56,273 bases of DNA from an uncultured Clostridia bacterium (GTDB lineage Bacteria; Bacillota; Clostridia; Christensenellales; Borkfalkiaceae). Shown in pieces: positions 16,694-25,091 of this stretch. A program made the translations under genes and the position numbers. Below the pieces are notes generated by a model that ran no database searches, was not told the DNA's origin, and saw only the letters and a list, made by a program, of their open reading frames with translations. The stretch lies in assembly GCA_947587085.1 (NCBI GenBank), contig CANPXX010000003.1, positions 1 to 56,273 on the forward strand. The letters are read 5' to 3'. Numbering within the stretch: the stretch's first letter is position 1; each line of letters starts with the position of its first letter.

Positions 16694-17904
16694 TACAGTT
16701 TCACTCCGTTTTGTTCGAGGAGCAGACGGGCGCTCTCCACGCTGTCCGTTCCCGCTTTGTTCTTGACGGGCGCAAACTCGCGCCTGCGCTCCACTTCGAA
16801 GGGGAGACAGCTCCCCATGAGCTTGATCATGTCGAGGATGAGCGTCTCGAATTTATAGCCGTTCTCGCTTTCGGGGGTGACGAGCGCGCCCGTCTCATCC
16901 ATGTACGGCACCTTCTTCTTGACGACGTGCACGGGAATCTTCGCCCGCGCGATCTCCTCCAATTTGCTCCGCGAGAACAGGTAATTGAGTATGACGCCGA
17001 AGCCGTACCGCAAATTCCCCTCCCCGTCCCGCGCGTTCGCCATCGCGTCGGTGAGTTCATAGTATTCTATGACGGCGGGGAGCCCGTCCTCGAGACACAG
17101 CACGCCCACCTTTTCGGCGGGAGATGCCTTGCAGACCACCTTCGCGCCCGCCGCCTTCCCGCTCAGAAGGGTGGCGCCGAAAAAGACGGGGTCGGCGATG
17201 CGTTGCAGGACATTGTCCACCGCGAACACGTTGAACCACTCCACCGCGGGGAAATCTTTGAGACACCCCGCGCGGACGAGAGAAGAATACCACCCGCCGT
17301 TGCCGTTGGGCGAGAGCGCGAGCTTGCCCTTCCCCTCGAGGAAAATCTTCCCCTCGAAGTCCACCGCGGGCGCCATCTCCTGACGGAAGAAGCGGACCGC
17401 CTCGGCGGGATAGCCGAAATAGCCGTGCGCCTCGAAGAAGGCGCGCGTCTCGGCGTCGTTGCGCTCGCTCGTCATAATGAAGAGGGGCACCGCCGCACCG
17501 CAGACGCGGACCGCCTCTTGCAGGTTGCGGATGAGCTGTTCGAAGATATAGAGCGGACGGGTGACGCCGATGTCGTAGGCGCCCTTGGGCGCCGAGGAGC
17601 CCAGCCGCGTGCCCTGCCCGCCCGCGAGGAGCACCGCCGCGAGCTTGCCCTGCCGCACCGCCTCTGCGCCGACGCGCGCGAACTCCTCCTTCCGCCGCGC
17701 GATGTCGGGCAGACGGAGTCCCTCGATGGGCTCGATCGTGCCCGAGCCGCTCAGGTCCGCGGGATGTTTCCACAGCTCCACCGTCTCCCAATCGATGGCG
17801 GCGAGCCGCGCTTCGTATTCCGCGTGCTCTGCGGGGGAAAGCCCCTCGAAATCGAGGAGGTGTTCCTGTCCGTGTTCGCGCAAGATCTCTTTCAGGTTTT
17901 TCAT
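16693..17904 (-). CDS. UDP-sugar pyrophosphorylase, UAP1/UDPGP family
   Basis: 403 aa. Transfers UMP from UTP to a sugar 1-phosphate. The signature LAGGQGTRLGSSAPKGAYDIG is the eukaryote-like UDPGP/UAP1 nucleotide loop; PLFIMTSERND, GYFGYPAEAVRFFRQ, SPNGNGGWYSSL and EWFNVFAVDNVL match that family in order, ending with FAPVKNKAGTDS. Bacterial relatives are usually annotated UDPGP type 1. The substrate could be GlcNAc-1-P, Glc-1-P or Gal-1-P. Beside alpha- and beta-galactosidases, and with galK and galE but no galT in the window, a Gal-1-P role is attractive but unproven. Confidence 0.85.
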   Translation of the reverse strand: MKNLKEILREHGQEHLLDFEGLSPAEHAEYEARLAAIDWETVELWKHPADLSGSGTIEPIEGLRLPDIARRKEEFARVGAEAVRQGKLAAVLLAGGQGTRLGSSAPKGAYDIGVTRPLYIFEQLIRNLQEAVRVCGAAVPLFIMTSERNDAETRAFFEAHGYFGYPAEAVRFFRQEMAPAVDFEGKIFLEGKGKLALSPNGNGGWYSSLVRAGCLKDFPAVEWFNVFAVDNVLQRIADPVFFGATLLSGKAAGAKVVCKASPAEKVGVLCLEDGLPAVIEYYELTDAMANARDGEGNLRYGFGVILNYLFSRSKLEEIARAKIPVHVVKKKVPYMDETGALVTPESENGYKFETLILDMIKLMGSCLPFEVERRREFAPVKNKAGTDSVESARLLLEQNGVKL

Positions 17905-17932
17905 GCCGTATTCCTTTGAGGGTCGGAGCGGG

Positions 17933-19993
17933 TCAGTCCCCGAACAGGAACGCCCCCGCGTGCCCCTCCTCCGCTCGGATGCGGAGAACGCCGTCCTCCG
18001 CCGTGTAGGAAAGATCGGTGAACGCGTCCGCGAGCCGCCCGACGACGGGAAGCTCCACGTCCTTCGCGTCCTTGAAGAAGTGTACGATGACGAGACGACG
18101 CCCGCCGTACTCCTTCACATACACCTGCCGCCCCGTCGGCATGCGGTAGTATTCCACGTCGCAATCCACCGAAACGATGTCGCCGCGGCGCACGATCTCC
18201 TTCACTGAGGAATAGAACTCCAAGCCGCGCCGTATGAGACCGATCTTCTCCTTCGGGCGCCCGATGTCGCCCGAGAGGCAGATGCGCCCCATCATCGCCG
18301 CGCACAGCGAATAGATCGTGCGGGCGTCGCTCTCGTTCTTGCGGAGGACGACCCAGATCTGCGACTGCCGTGCGGGGACCACGCGGCTCACGTTCGCCGC
18401 CACGAGGGGAATCTCCGCGCATTCGTGCGCGTCCGAGAAGGAGCACATGGAGACCTTGCTCATGCGGAGCGGCTCGATGCGGCTCCCGCCCGAGGCGCAG
18501 TTTTCGAGGACGATGCCCTTGACCTCCTCGCGCAGATGGTCCAGCCAGCCGAGGCTCTCCTCCGCGAGCTGTCTGCCCCCCTCTCCGAGGGAGGGAGTGC
18601 CGTCGGGAAGGTCGCACCCGAGACCGATGCTGTCGTTATAGTCGATTTTGAGATATTTGAATCCGTTGTCGCGCAAGAAGTAGGTCATCTTGCCGTCGAG
18701 ATAGCGCTTGACCTCCGCAAGGCGCAGATCGAAGAACCGTCTGTTCTTGCAGGTGAGGACGGTCCCGTCGCGGCGGACGAAGGCGTTCTTGCACGCGAAC
18801 ACGTCGCTGTCCCGCCCCGCGATCTCGAATTCGAACCAGATGCCCGCCTTCATGCCGTGCGCCTCGATCTTCTCCACCACCCGCTTCATGTCGGGGAAGA
18901 TCTCGGGATTGACGTTCCAATCGCCGATGGCGTTGCACCAATTCCGATCCATCGGCTTGTACCAGCCGCTGTCGATGACGAAGTAGGAGACGGGCAATCC
19001 TTGAAGCGCTTTGAGCTGTTTTTCGATCTTCGCCTCGCTCGGGTTCCCCCACGTTGCGCAATACTCGTTATAGAGGACGGGCATGCTCTCCTCGGTTTCG
19101 GGGACTTCGAGACGGTGGTCCGCCTCGTGGACGAGCGCGTTGCAGACGGCGTTCACGCCGCCCCGCTTCAAGCAGAAGCGCGCCATGTGCGTGGTGAACG
19201 ACCCGCCCGCGGGGATCTCCTTGCGCCAGTGCCCGAATTCATAGTCGGCGAGCCCGCCCGAAAGCGCGCACGTCTCCTTTTCCTCGTACACTTCGAGCTG
19301 CCACGAGAAGGGCGCTTCGAGCTGTACGCCGAGCGTGACGCCCGCGGCGGCGTCCTCGATCGCCGCGAACGGGAAATAGCCGCGGTTCGCCATGCTCCCC
19401 ACTTCTCCCCAGCGCTCAACCTTGACGCCGTAGCGCCCCCAGCTCATATCCAGCCCGAGGGCGGAGAAGGGTTCCGATTTGAGGCGGCACTCGCGCGACC
19501 ATGCGCTCGTCATGCGGTGGAGCGTGAGCCCCGCCGTCGTCGAAGCGCCCCGCGAGAGCGCGCCGATGCCGCTTAGCGAGAAGGAGGAGAGATGTTCGAG
19601 GGTGCGCGGTCCCTTGGTGTGGTTCTCATAGCGCACGTTCACCGTGAATACGCCCGTCACGCGGTCGTAATTGAGGCGGTGGATATATTCGTTGCCCGCG
19701 CCGTCGGTGAGATAGGTGTTGAGCACGCCGCTCGAAAAATGCACCTGCTTCACCACTTTGAGCACGGTCGCCGCGCGGTTGCGCATCGTCACGCCGCGGG
19801 TGTAGTCGATGAGGGAATCGTCCCCCTTGAACGCGACCTGCACGAGGCTGTCGCAATGCAGCTTCTTGGGGTCCACCTCCGCGTCCGCGGGATAGACCGC
19901 AAGCCCGACCGTCGTCGTCTTTTCATGCCCCTCGACGGGGGATTCGACATAGTACACGGCGACGTCGCCGAACACATATTTTTTGAAAAACAT
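17933..19993 (-). CDS. Alpha-galactosidase, GH36 family
   Basis: 686 aa. Hydrolyses alpha-galactosides such as raffinose-type sugars or galactomannan fragments. The N-terminal beta-sandwich carries FPFAAIEDAAAGVTLGVQLEAPFSW; the TIM barrel carries YFVIDSGWY, GIWFEFE, the nucleophile Asp in FKYLKIDYN, then NCASGGSRIEPLRM and the probable acid/base Asp in CSFSDAHE. The barrel motifs deviate somewhat from classical enzymes (SDAHEC instead of TSDN), so linkage specificity is uncertain. No signal peptide. It is 92 nt downstream of araA, after a strong hairpin, and has GAGGAG just before its ATG. Confidence 0.88.
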   Translation of the reverse strand: MFFKKYVFGDVAVYYVESPVEGHEKTTTVGLAVYPADAEVDPKKLHCDSLVQVAFKGDDSLIDYTRGVTMRNRAATVLKVVKQVHFSSGVLNTYLTDGAGNEYIHRLNYDRVTGVFTVNVRYENHTKGPRTLEHLSSFSLSGIGALSRGASTTAGLTLHRMTSAWSRECRLKSEPFSALGLDMSWGRYGVKVERWGEVGSMANRGYFPFAAIEDAAAGVTLGVQLEAPFSWQLEVYEEKETCALSGGLADYEFGHWRKEIPAGGSFTTHMARFCLKRGGVNAVCNALVHEADHRLEVPETEESMPVLYNEYCATWGNPSEAKIEKQLKALQGLPVSYFVIDSGWYKPMDRNWCNAIGDWNVNPEIFPDMKRVVEKIEAHGMKAGIWFEFEIAGRDSDVFACKNAFVRRDGTVLTCKNRRFFDLRLAEVKRYLDGKMTYFLRDNGFKYLKIDYNDSIGLGCDLPDGTPSLGEGGRQLAEESLGWLDHLREEVKGIVLENCASGGSRIEPLRMSKVSMCSFSDAHECAEIPLVAANVSRVVPARQSQIWVVLRKNESDARTIYSLCAAMMGRICLSGDIGRPKEKIGLIRRGLEFYSSVKEIVRRGDIVSVDCDVEYYRMPTGRQVYVKEYGGRRLVIVHFFKDAKDVELPVVGRLADAFTDLSYTAEDGVLRIRAEEGHAGAFLFGD

Positions 19994-20047
19994 ATCTCCT
20001 CACGCGGGCGAACCCGCCGCAAGGGCGGGATTCCCCTCTCTATTATT

Positions 20048-20072
20048 CGGGGGCGGCAAAACGCCGCCCCCG
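20048..20072 (-). other. Strong hairpin between araA and the alpha-galactosidase gene
   Basis: Perfect 10-bp stem (CGGGGGCGGC / GCCGCCCCCG) with a 5-nt loop, 14 nt after the araA stop. No U-run follows, so it is more likely an mRNA 3'-end stabiliser or processing point than a full terminator. A second small stem (CCCGCC/GGCGGG, 20013-20029) lies between it and the next start codon. Confidence 0.55.
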
Positions 20073-20085
20073 TTCCGTTCGCCGT

Positions 20086-21546
20086 TTATCTTCTCGTCTT
20101 CCAGACCGCGTCCGACCACATGAGCTTTTCCTTGAAGGAATTGATCTCGGTGTGCTCGTCGATGAGCACCACTTCGACGCCCCACATGTTGCCGAGATCG
20201 ACCATCTGCTGTGCCGTGACCACGGACGAGACCACGGTGTGATGGGCGCCGCCCGCATAGATCCACGCCGCAACGCCGTCCTTGAAGTTGGGCTGATACT
20301 TCCACATCAGTCCGCCGACGGGCAGATTGGGCATCTTATGGGGATATTTCACGAGCTCGATCTTCTGCACGATGAGGCGCATCCTGTCGCCCATGTCGAT
20401 CATGGATACGGCGACCGCCTCGGGTGCGGAGATGCCCTCGAACACGAGACGGGCGGGATCGCTCTTTCCGCCGATGCTGAGAGGGTGTACCTGAATCTCA
20501 GGCTTCGTCGCCGCGAACTGCGGGGAAACTTCGAGCATGTGCGCGCCGAGGCAGAGCCCGTCTTTCAGATCGTAGGTGTAGTCCTCCATGAGCCCCGTGC
20601 CCTTCTGGTCCGCCATGTACTGCATGACGGCGCCGAGCGCGGCGATCTTCCAATCGCCCTCCGCGCCGAAGCCGAAGCCCTTGCTTTGCAGGTCCTGGAT
20701 GGCGAGCCCGGGGAGCTGGTTCATGCCGTGGAGCGAGCCGAAGTGATCGACGATGCCGATGTAGCCGCCCTTCTCCTTGCAGAACTTCTCCATCGCGATC
20801 TCGTACTTCGCCTGCTCGCGGACGACATCCACGCGCTTGGTCCCCATCGTGTACTTCTTCGCATACTCCGCCATGAGCGCGTCCACTTCCTTCTCGGTGA
20901 CCGCGTTGATGTATTCGACGAGATCGCCGACGGGATAGTAGTCCACCTGCCAGCCGAGGTTGATGTGCGCGTCGATCTTGTCCCCTTCGGTGACGGCGAC
21001 GTCGCGCATGTTGTCGGAGAAGCGGGCGACCTTCACGCCCTTGGAGAAGGCGTATCCCGCCGCCACCTTGCACCATGCGGCGAGCTCTTTGAGCGCCTCT
21101 TCGTCCTTATAGTACCCGACGATGACCTTGTTGTCCATTCTGAGGCGGGAGACGATGTAGCCGAATTCCCTGTCGCCGTGCGCCGCCTGATTCTCGTTCA
21201 TGAAGTCCATGTCGATGGTGTCGTACGGGAGCTTCTCGTTGTACTGCGTGGCGAAGTGGCACATGGGCTTCTGCAAGATTTTCAACCCCTTGATCCACAT
21301 CTTCGCGGGGGAGAAGGTATGGCACCATGTGATGATGCCGATGCAGTTCTCGTCCGCATTGACCTTCTTCACCGCCTCCACGACCTCGTCCGAGCTCTTG
21401 CAGGTGGTGAGATACTTCACCGTAACGGGCATTCTGGCGCTCACATAGTCCGCCATCTCCTGCGAATGCTGCGCCACGTGCGCGAGCACGTCGTCGCCGT
21501 ACAGCGTCTGCGAACCTGTGAGCCAATACACTACTTTTTCTTTCAT
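20086..21546 (-). CDS. araA: L-arabinose isomerase
   Basis: 486 aa. Converts L-arabinose to L-ribulose. Full-length family match: VVYWLTGSQTLYGDDVL at the start, CIGIITWCHTFSPAKMWIKG, HFATQYNEKLPYDTIDMDFMNENQAAHGDREFG, FGAEGDWKIAALGAVM, and the C-terminal GGAHHTVVS active-site histidine region. The gene follows araD by 41 nt and precedes a strong hairpin. It has GGGG-rich spacing before the ATG. Confidence 0.97.
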   Translation of the reverse strand: MKEKVVYWLTGSQTLYGDDVLAHVAQHSQEMADYVSARMPVTVKYLTTCKSSDEVVEAVKKVNADENCIGIITWCHTFSPAKMWIKGLKILQKPMCHFATQYNEKLPYDTIDMDFMNENQAAHGDREFGYIVSRLRMDNKVIVGYYKDEEALKELAAWCKVAAGYAFSKGVKVARFSDNMRDVAVTEGDKIDAHINLGWQVDYYPVGDLVEYINAVTEKEVDALMAEYAKKYTMGTKRVDVVREQAKYEIAMEKFCKEKGGYIGIVDHFGSLHGMNQLPGLAIQDLQSKGFGFGAEGDWKIAALGAVMQYMADQKGTGLMEDYTYDLKDGLCLGAHMLEVSPQFAATKPEIQVHPLSIGGKSDPARLVFEGISAPEAVAVSMIDMGDRMRLIVQKIELVKYPHKMPNLPVGGLMWKYQPNFKDGVAAWIYAGGAHHTVVSSVVTAQQMVDLGNMWGVEVVLIDEHTEINSFKEKLMWSDAVWKTRR

Positions 21547-21587
21547 TTCCGTTTACCCCTTTTTTTCTTTTTTGTCACGCCGAAGCG

Positions 21588-22292
21588 TTATTTCTTTTTT
21601 GTCTGCCCATAGTAGGCGTTCTTCCCGTGCTTGCGCAGATAGTGCTTATCCATCATGAATTGGTCGGCGCGCTCCGCGTGCGGGTTGACCGCCTCGGTGA
21701 TCGTTGCCATCTTGGCGACCTCTTCGATGACCGTCGCGTTATACACGGAGTTGTCCGCGTCCTTGCCGAAGGCGAACACGCCGTGGCTCTTGATGAGCAC
21801 GCCCGGTACTTCGAGCGGTTTCAGACTGCAACTGCGGAACTTTTCGATGATGGCGAGCCCCGTGTTCTTCTCGTACTCCCCCTCGATCTCCTCCTTGGTG
21901 AGCGAGCGCGCGCAGGGGATGTCGCCATAGAAGTAGTCGGCGTGCGTGGTGCCGTAGAACGGGATGCTCCGCCCCGCCTGCGCCCACGCCGTCGCATAGG
22001 TGGAATGGGTGTGCGTGACGCCGCCCACCTCGGGGAACGCCTTGTAAAATTCGATGTGCGTGGGGGTATCGGACGAGGGACGAAGGTCGCCCTCCACCAC
22101 CTTGCCGTTGAGGTCCACGACGACCATATCGCTCGCCTTCATGCCGTCGTACTCCACGCCCGACGGCTTAATGACGATGAGCCCGCTCTCGCGGTCGATC
22201 TCAGAGACGTTCCCCCACGTGAAGAGCACGAGATGGTGCTTCACGAGGTCGAGATTCGCCTGCAATACCTTTTCTTTCAATGCTTCCAACAT
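21588..22292 (-). CDS. araD: L-ribulose-5-phosphate 4-epimerase
   Basis: 234 aa (E. coli AraD is 231). Converts L-ribulose-5-phosphate to D-xylulose-5-phosphate. Class II aldolase fold: [57 protein letters not shown] with the zinc histidines, [58 protein letters not shown] precedes the ATG. It sits 16 nt after araB and 41 nt before araA. Confidence 0.97.
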   Translation of the reverse strand: MLEALKEKVLQANLDLVKHHLVLFTWGNVSEIDRESGLIVIKPSGVEYDGMKASDMVVVDLNGKVVEGDLRPSSDTPTHIEFYKAFPEVGGVTHTHSTYATAWAQAGRSIPFYGTTHADYFYGDIPCARSLTKEEIEGEYEKNTGLAIIEKFRSCSLKPLEVPGVLIKSHGVFAFGKDADNSVYNATVIEEVAKMATITEAVNPHAERADQFMMDKHYLRKHGKNAYYGQTKKK

Positions 22293-22308
22293 GACGGTCT
22301 CCTCCCGA

Positions 22309-23898
22309 TTATTTTAACGAATGGACTGCTTCCCGCACGATGGGAAGCCCTGCAACATAGCGGTCGCCGAACGCCTCGAACCCTGCGACGTCGGCGGGAT
22401 CGGGCGCGAGAGTCACTCCCTCCTGCCCCGCGAACACGCGCTCGTCGAGATAGTCCTCGAGGCTCTCGCCCTTGCGCTTGGTGATGAGGTAGTTGGCGAG
22501 GATCGCCATGCCCCATGCGCCGCCCTCGCCCGCCGTCTTCATGACGGTGACGGGCGCGTTGATCGCCGCCGCGAGATAGCTCTGCCCCACGCGCTCCGTC
22601 TTGAAGAGCCCGCCGTGCCCCGTGATGCGGTCCAGCTTGACGCCCTCCTCTTTGAGCATGATGTCGCACCCCACTTTGAGGGCGCCGAAAGCGGAATAGA
22701 GATGGCACCGCATGAAATTCGCGAGGTCGAACTTGCTGTCCGCCTTGCGCACGAACAGCGGTCTGCCGTGCTCCACGTTGGTGACGTGCTCGTTGGAGAC
22801 GTAGTTATAGGAGAGCAAGCCGCCGCAATCCTTGTCGCCCGCCTCGGAGGCGAAATACAGGGTATCGTACAGCTTCCACTTGGGGATGTCCACGCCGAGG
22901 AGCTTTGCGAATTCGCCGAACATGTTGACCCAGCCGTTGAGGTCGGAGGTGCAGTTGTTGCAGTGCACCATGCCGACGAGGTCGCCGACGGGCGTGGTGA
23001 CGAGGTCGATCTCGGGATATGCCTTGGAGAGCTCCCGTTCGAGCACGATCATCGCAAACACCGAGGTGCCCGCCGAGACGTTCCCCGTGCGCTTCTTGAT
23101 GGAATTGGTGGCGACCATGCCCGTGCCCGCGTCGCCCTCGGGCGGGCAGAGCGGGATGCCGTATTTGAGATTCCCCGAAGGATCGAGGATGCGCGCGCCC
23201 TCTTGGGTGAGTCTGCCCGCGTCCTCCCCCGCGACGAGAATCTCTGGCAAGATATCCTCCACCTTGAAGGGAACTTTGCCCTTCACGAGGTCGTTGAACT
23301 GTTTGAGCATCACGGGGTTATATTGCTTGGTGACGGGGTCCACGGGGAACATGCCCGACGCTTCGCCGATGCCGATCACCTTTCTTCCCGTTAGGAGCCA
23401 ATGTACATAGCCCTCGAGCGTCGTCTGGAACACGATGTCTTTCACGTGCGGCTCGCCGTCTAAGATCGCCTGATAGAGATGGGCGATCGACCAGCGCGCG
23501 GGGATATGATACCCGAAGAGCTCGGTGAGCCTGTCGCCCGCGTACGCCGCCGTGTTGTTGCGCCATGTGCGGAAGGGAACGAGGAGCCGATCGTCCTTGT
23601 CGAACACCATGTATCCGTGCATCATCGCCGAGAAGCCGATGGCGCCGATCGTGGTGAGCGTGACGCCGTATTTTTCCTTGACGTCCGCCGCCATCTTCGC
23701 ATAGCAATCCTGAAGTCCGCCGACGATATCTTCGAGCGTATACGACCAGATGTTGCCGATGTGGCGGTTCTCCCAATCGTGACTGCCCGACGCGATGGGC
23801 ACGTTGTTCTCGTCCACGAGCACCGCCTTGATGCGCGTGGAGCCGAATTCGATTCCGAGCGCGGTCCTGCCGAGTTCGATGAGCTGTTTTGCTTCCAT
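22309..23898 (-). CDS. araB: FGGY-family ribulokinase
   Basis: 529 aa from the ATG at 23896-23898, preceded by GAGGGGGAAGTT; the longer track start lies upstream of the promoter. Phosphorylates L-ribulose at O5. N-terminal actin-like phosphate motif [30 protein letters not shown] with the substrate-side residues, [31 protein letters not shown] (second phosphate loop), and [24 protein letters not shown] near the end. It is closer to the ribulokinase class of about 530 aa than to E. coli AraB; the specificity is inferred from araD and araA next to it. First gene of the cluster. Confidence 0.92.
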   Translation of the reverse strand: MEAKQLIELGRTALGIEFGSTRIKAVLVDENNVPIASGSHDWENRHIGNIWSYTLEDIVGGLQDCYAKMAADVKEKYGVTLTTIGAIGFSAMMHGYMVFDKDDRLLVPFRTWRNNTAAYAGDRLTELFGYHIPARWSIAHLYQAILDGEPHVKDIVFQTTLEGYVHWLLTGRKVIGIGEASGMFPVDPVTKQYNPVMLKQFNDLVKGKVPFKVEDILPEILVAGEDAGRLTQEGARILDPSGNLKYGIPLCPPEGDAGTGMVATNSIKKRTGNVSAGTSVFAMIVLERELSKAYPEIDLVTTPVGDLVGMVHCNNCTSDLNGWVNMFGEFAKLLGVDIPKWKLYDTLYFASEAGDKDCGGLLSYNYVSNEHVTNVEHGRPLFVRKADSKFDLANFMRCHLYSAFGALKVGCDIMLKEEGVKLDRITGHGGLFKTERVGQSYLAAAINAPVTVMKTAGEGGAWGMAILANYLITKRKGESLEDYLDERVFAGQEGVTLAPDPADVAGFEAFGDRYVAGLPIVREAVHSLK

Positions 23899-23918
23899 AA
23901 CTTCCCCCTCTTTTTCAT

Positions 23919-23932
23919 CGTACAATGGTACG
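23919..23932. promoter_or_regulatory. Candidate sugar-repressor operator at the araB start site
   Basis: Perfect inverted repeat CGTAC-AATG-GTACG overlapping the predicted +1 (about 23931). AraR operators in Bacillota have a GTAC core (TTGTACGTACAA type), so AraR-like control is plausible; here the half-sites are 4 nt apart. No regulator gene is in the window. Confidence 0.5.
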
Positions 23933-23937
23933 GATAT

Positions 23938-23966
23938 ATTATAGAATAAAAAACTCGAAATTTCAA
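23938..23966 (-). promoter_or_regulatory. Sigma-A promoter of the arabinose/galactose gene train
   Basis: TTGAAA (23961-23966), 17 nt, TATAAT (23938-23943) on the minus strand in an AT-rich patch, 39 nt before the araB start. Confidence 0.75.
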
Positions 23967-24000
23967 TAGAAAAACCAAAAATAATCGGAGATTTTTTGCA

Positions 24001-24040
24001 TGAAAAAAGGACGCGGCGCAACACCTTCCGCGTCCCTTTT
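24001..24040 (-). terminator. Intrinsic terminator of mscS
   Basis: GGACGCGG / CCGCGTCC 8-bp stem with an 11-nt loop and a TTTTTT tail on the minus strand; As on the other flank could let it act in both directions. Confidence 0.8.
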
Positions 24041-24048
24041 CGGTCCGA

Positions 24049-24990
24049 TCATTCCTCCTTCGCGTCGTGCACGACGACCTGCGGGAAGGGAACGCTGATG
24101 CCGTTCTCCTCGAACACCGTCTTGATGGCGCCGCGCATCTGCCGCTGTGCCGCGAAGAAGTCGCTCTCCTTGCAGGTCGCGCCGAAGTGAAGATCGACGC
24201 TCGACGAGGCGAGCGCGTCCACGCCGTTGAAGTCGATGTCGCTCAGAAGCGCGGGGCACATCTCCTTGATCTTCCCCTTGTTCGCCTCGAACACCTCCTT
24301 CACGTGCTGCAAATTCTCCTCATAGGGAACGCCCACGATGACGGTGGGATAGGAATCCTTCCTGCTCTGGTTGACGAATACCTTGATGGTGGAATTGTTC
24401 GCCACGCGGATGTCGCCGCTGTAATTGACGAGCGTCGTGTTGCGGATGCCAATCTCCTGCACCGTTCCGCGCCAGCCGTCGATGGTCACGATGTCCCCCA
24501 CCTGAAGGGTGCCGTCGCACACGAGGAACACGCCCGCGACGACGTCGGCGATGAGGCTCTGCATGCCGAGCCCGACGATGAGGGTGAGCACCCCGGCGCC
24601 GGCGACGAGCGCCGCCACGTTGATGCCCCAGACGGCGAGCACCGCAATGGCGCAGACGACCCAGACGACCACCTTCACGAGGCTCTTTACCAGCTTTCCG
24701 ATGGTGAGCCTTCTCGGCGTGCCGCGGAACACCTTGTCGAGCACGATGCAGATGATGAAGAGCACCGCGATCGTGATGAAGAAGATGAGCCCGCTGTTGA
24801 CGATGCACGGGATGAGCGCGAGAATGGCGTTCAGGAAGGGATAGGGCGTGGGATCGGAGACGACCCAGGCGTCCTCCGTAAAGATCTTATCGTAGAACAC
24901 GTACCCGATGACGGCGATCGCCGCGAACACGACGAGAAATACTACGCCCGTGACGAGGGACTTGTTCCCCTTTTTTTGTGTTTTTTCCAT
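24049..24990 (-). CDS. mscS: Mechanosensitive channel of small conductance (MscS family)
   Basis: 313 aa from the ATG at 24988-24990 (MEKTQKKGNK), which has GGAGG six bases upstream; the track ATG lies before that site. Releases solutes on hypo-osmotic shock. Three or four membrane helices: residues about 15-37, 58-82, 100-125, and the pore helix VAALVAGAGVLTLIVGLGMQSLIADVVAGVFL. Then the MscS beta domain (VGDIVTIDGWRGTVQEIGIRNTTLVNYSGDIRVANNSTI) and a C-terminal alpha/beta vestibule. It has its own promoter and terminator. Confidence 0.94.
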   Translation of the reverse strand: MEKTQKKGNKSLVTGVVFLVVFAAIAVIGYVFYDKIFTEDAWVVSDPTPYPFLNAILALIPCIVNSGLIFFITIAVLFIICIVLDKVFRGTPRRLTIGKLVKSLVKVVVWVVCAIAVLAVWGINVAALVAGAGVLTLIVGLGMQSLIADVVAGVFLVCDGTLQVGDIVTIDGWRGTVQEIGIRNTTLVNYSGDIRVANNSTIKVFVNQSRKDSYPTVIVGVPYEENLQHVKEVFEANKGKIKEMCPALLSDIDFNGVDALASSSVDLHFGATCKESDFFAAQRQMRGAIKTVFEENGISVPFPQVVVHDAKEE

Positions 24991-25013
24991 GATGTACCTC
25001 CGTTTTCCGTACA

Positions 25014-25042
25014 ATTATAGCGCGGCGGAGTCCCTTTGTCAA
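25014..25042 (-). promoter_or_regulatory. Sigma-A promoter of mscS
   Basis: TTGACA (25037-25042), 17 nt, TATAAT (25014-25019) on the minus strand, about 24 nt before the mscS start. Confidence 0.78.
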
Positions 25043-25049
25043 GAATTAC

Positions 25050-25084
25050 ACAAAAAAAACGCCCGCGCGCGCGGACGTTTTTTC
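25050..25084 (-). terminator. Intrinsic terminator of spoIVA
   Basis: ACGTCCGC / GCGGGCGT stem (one G-U pair) just after the spoIVA stop, followed by eight Ts on the minus strand. Confidence 0.8.
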
Positions 25085-25091
25085 GGAGCGT

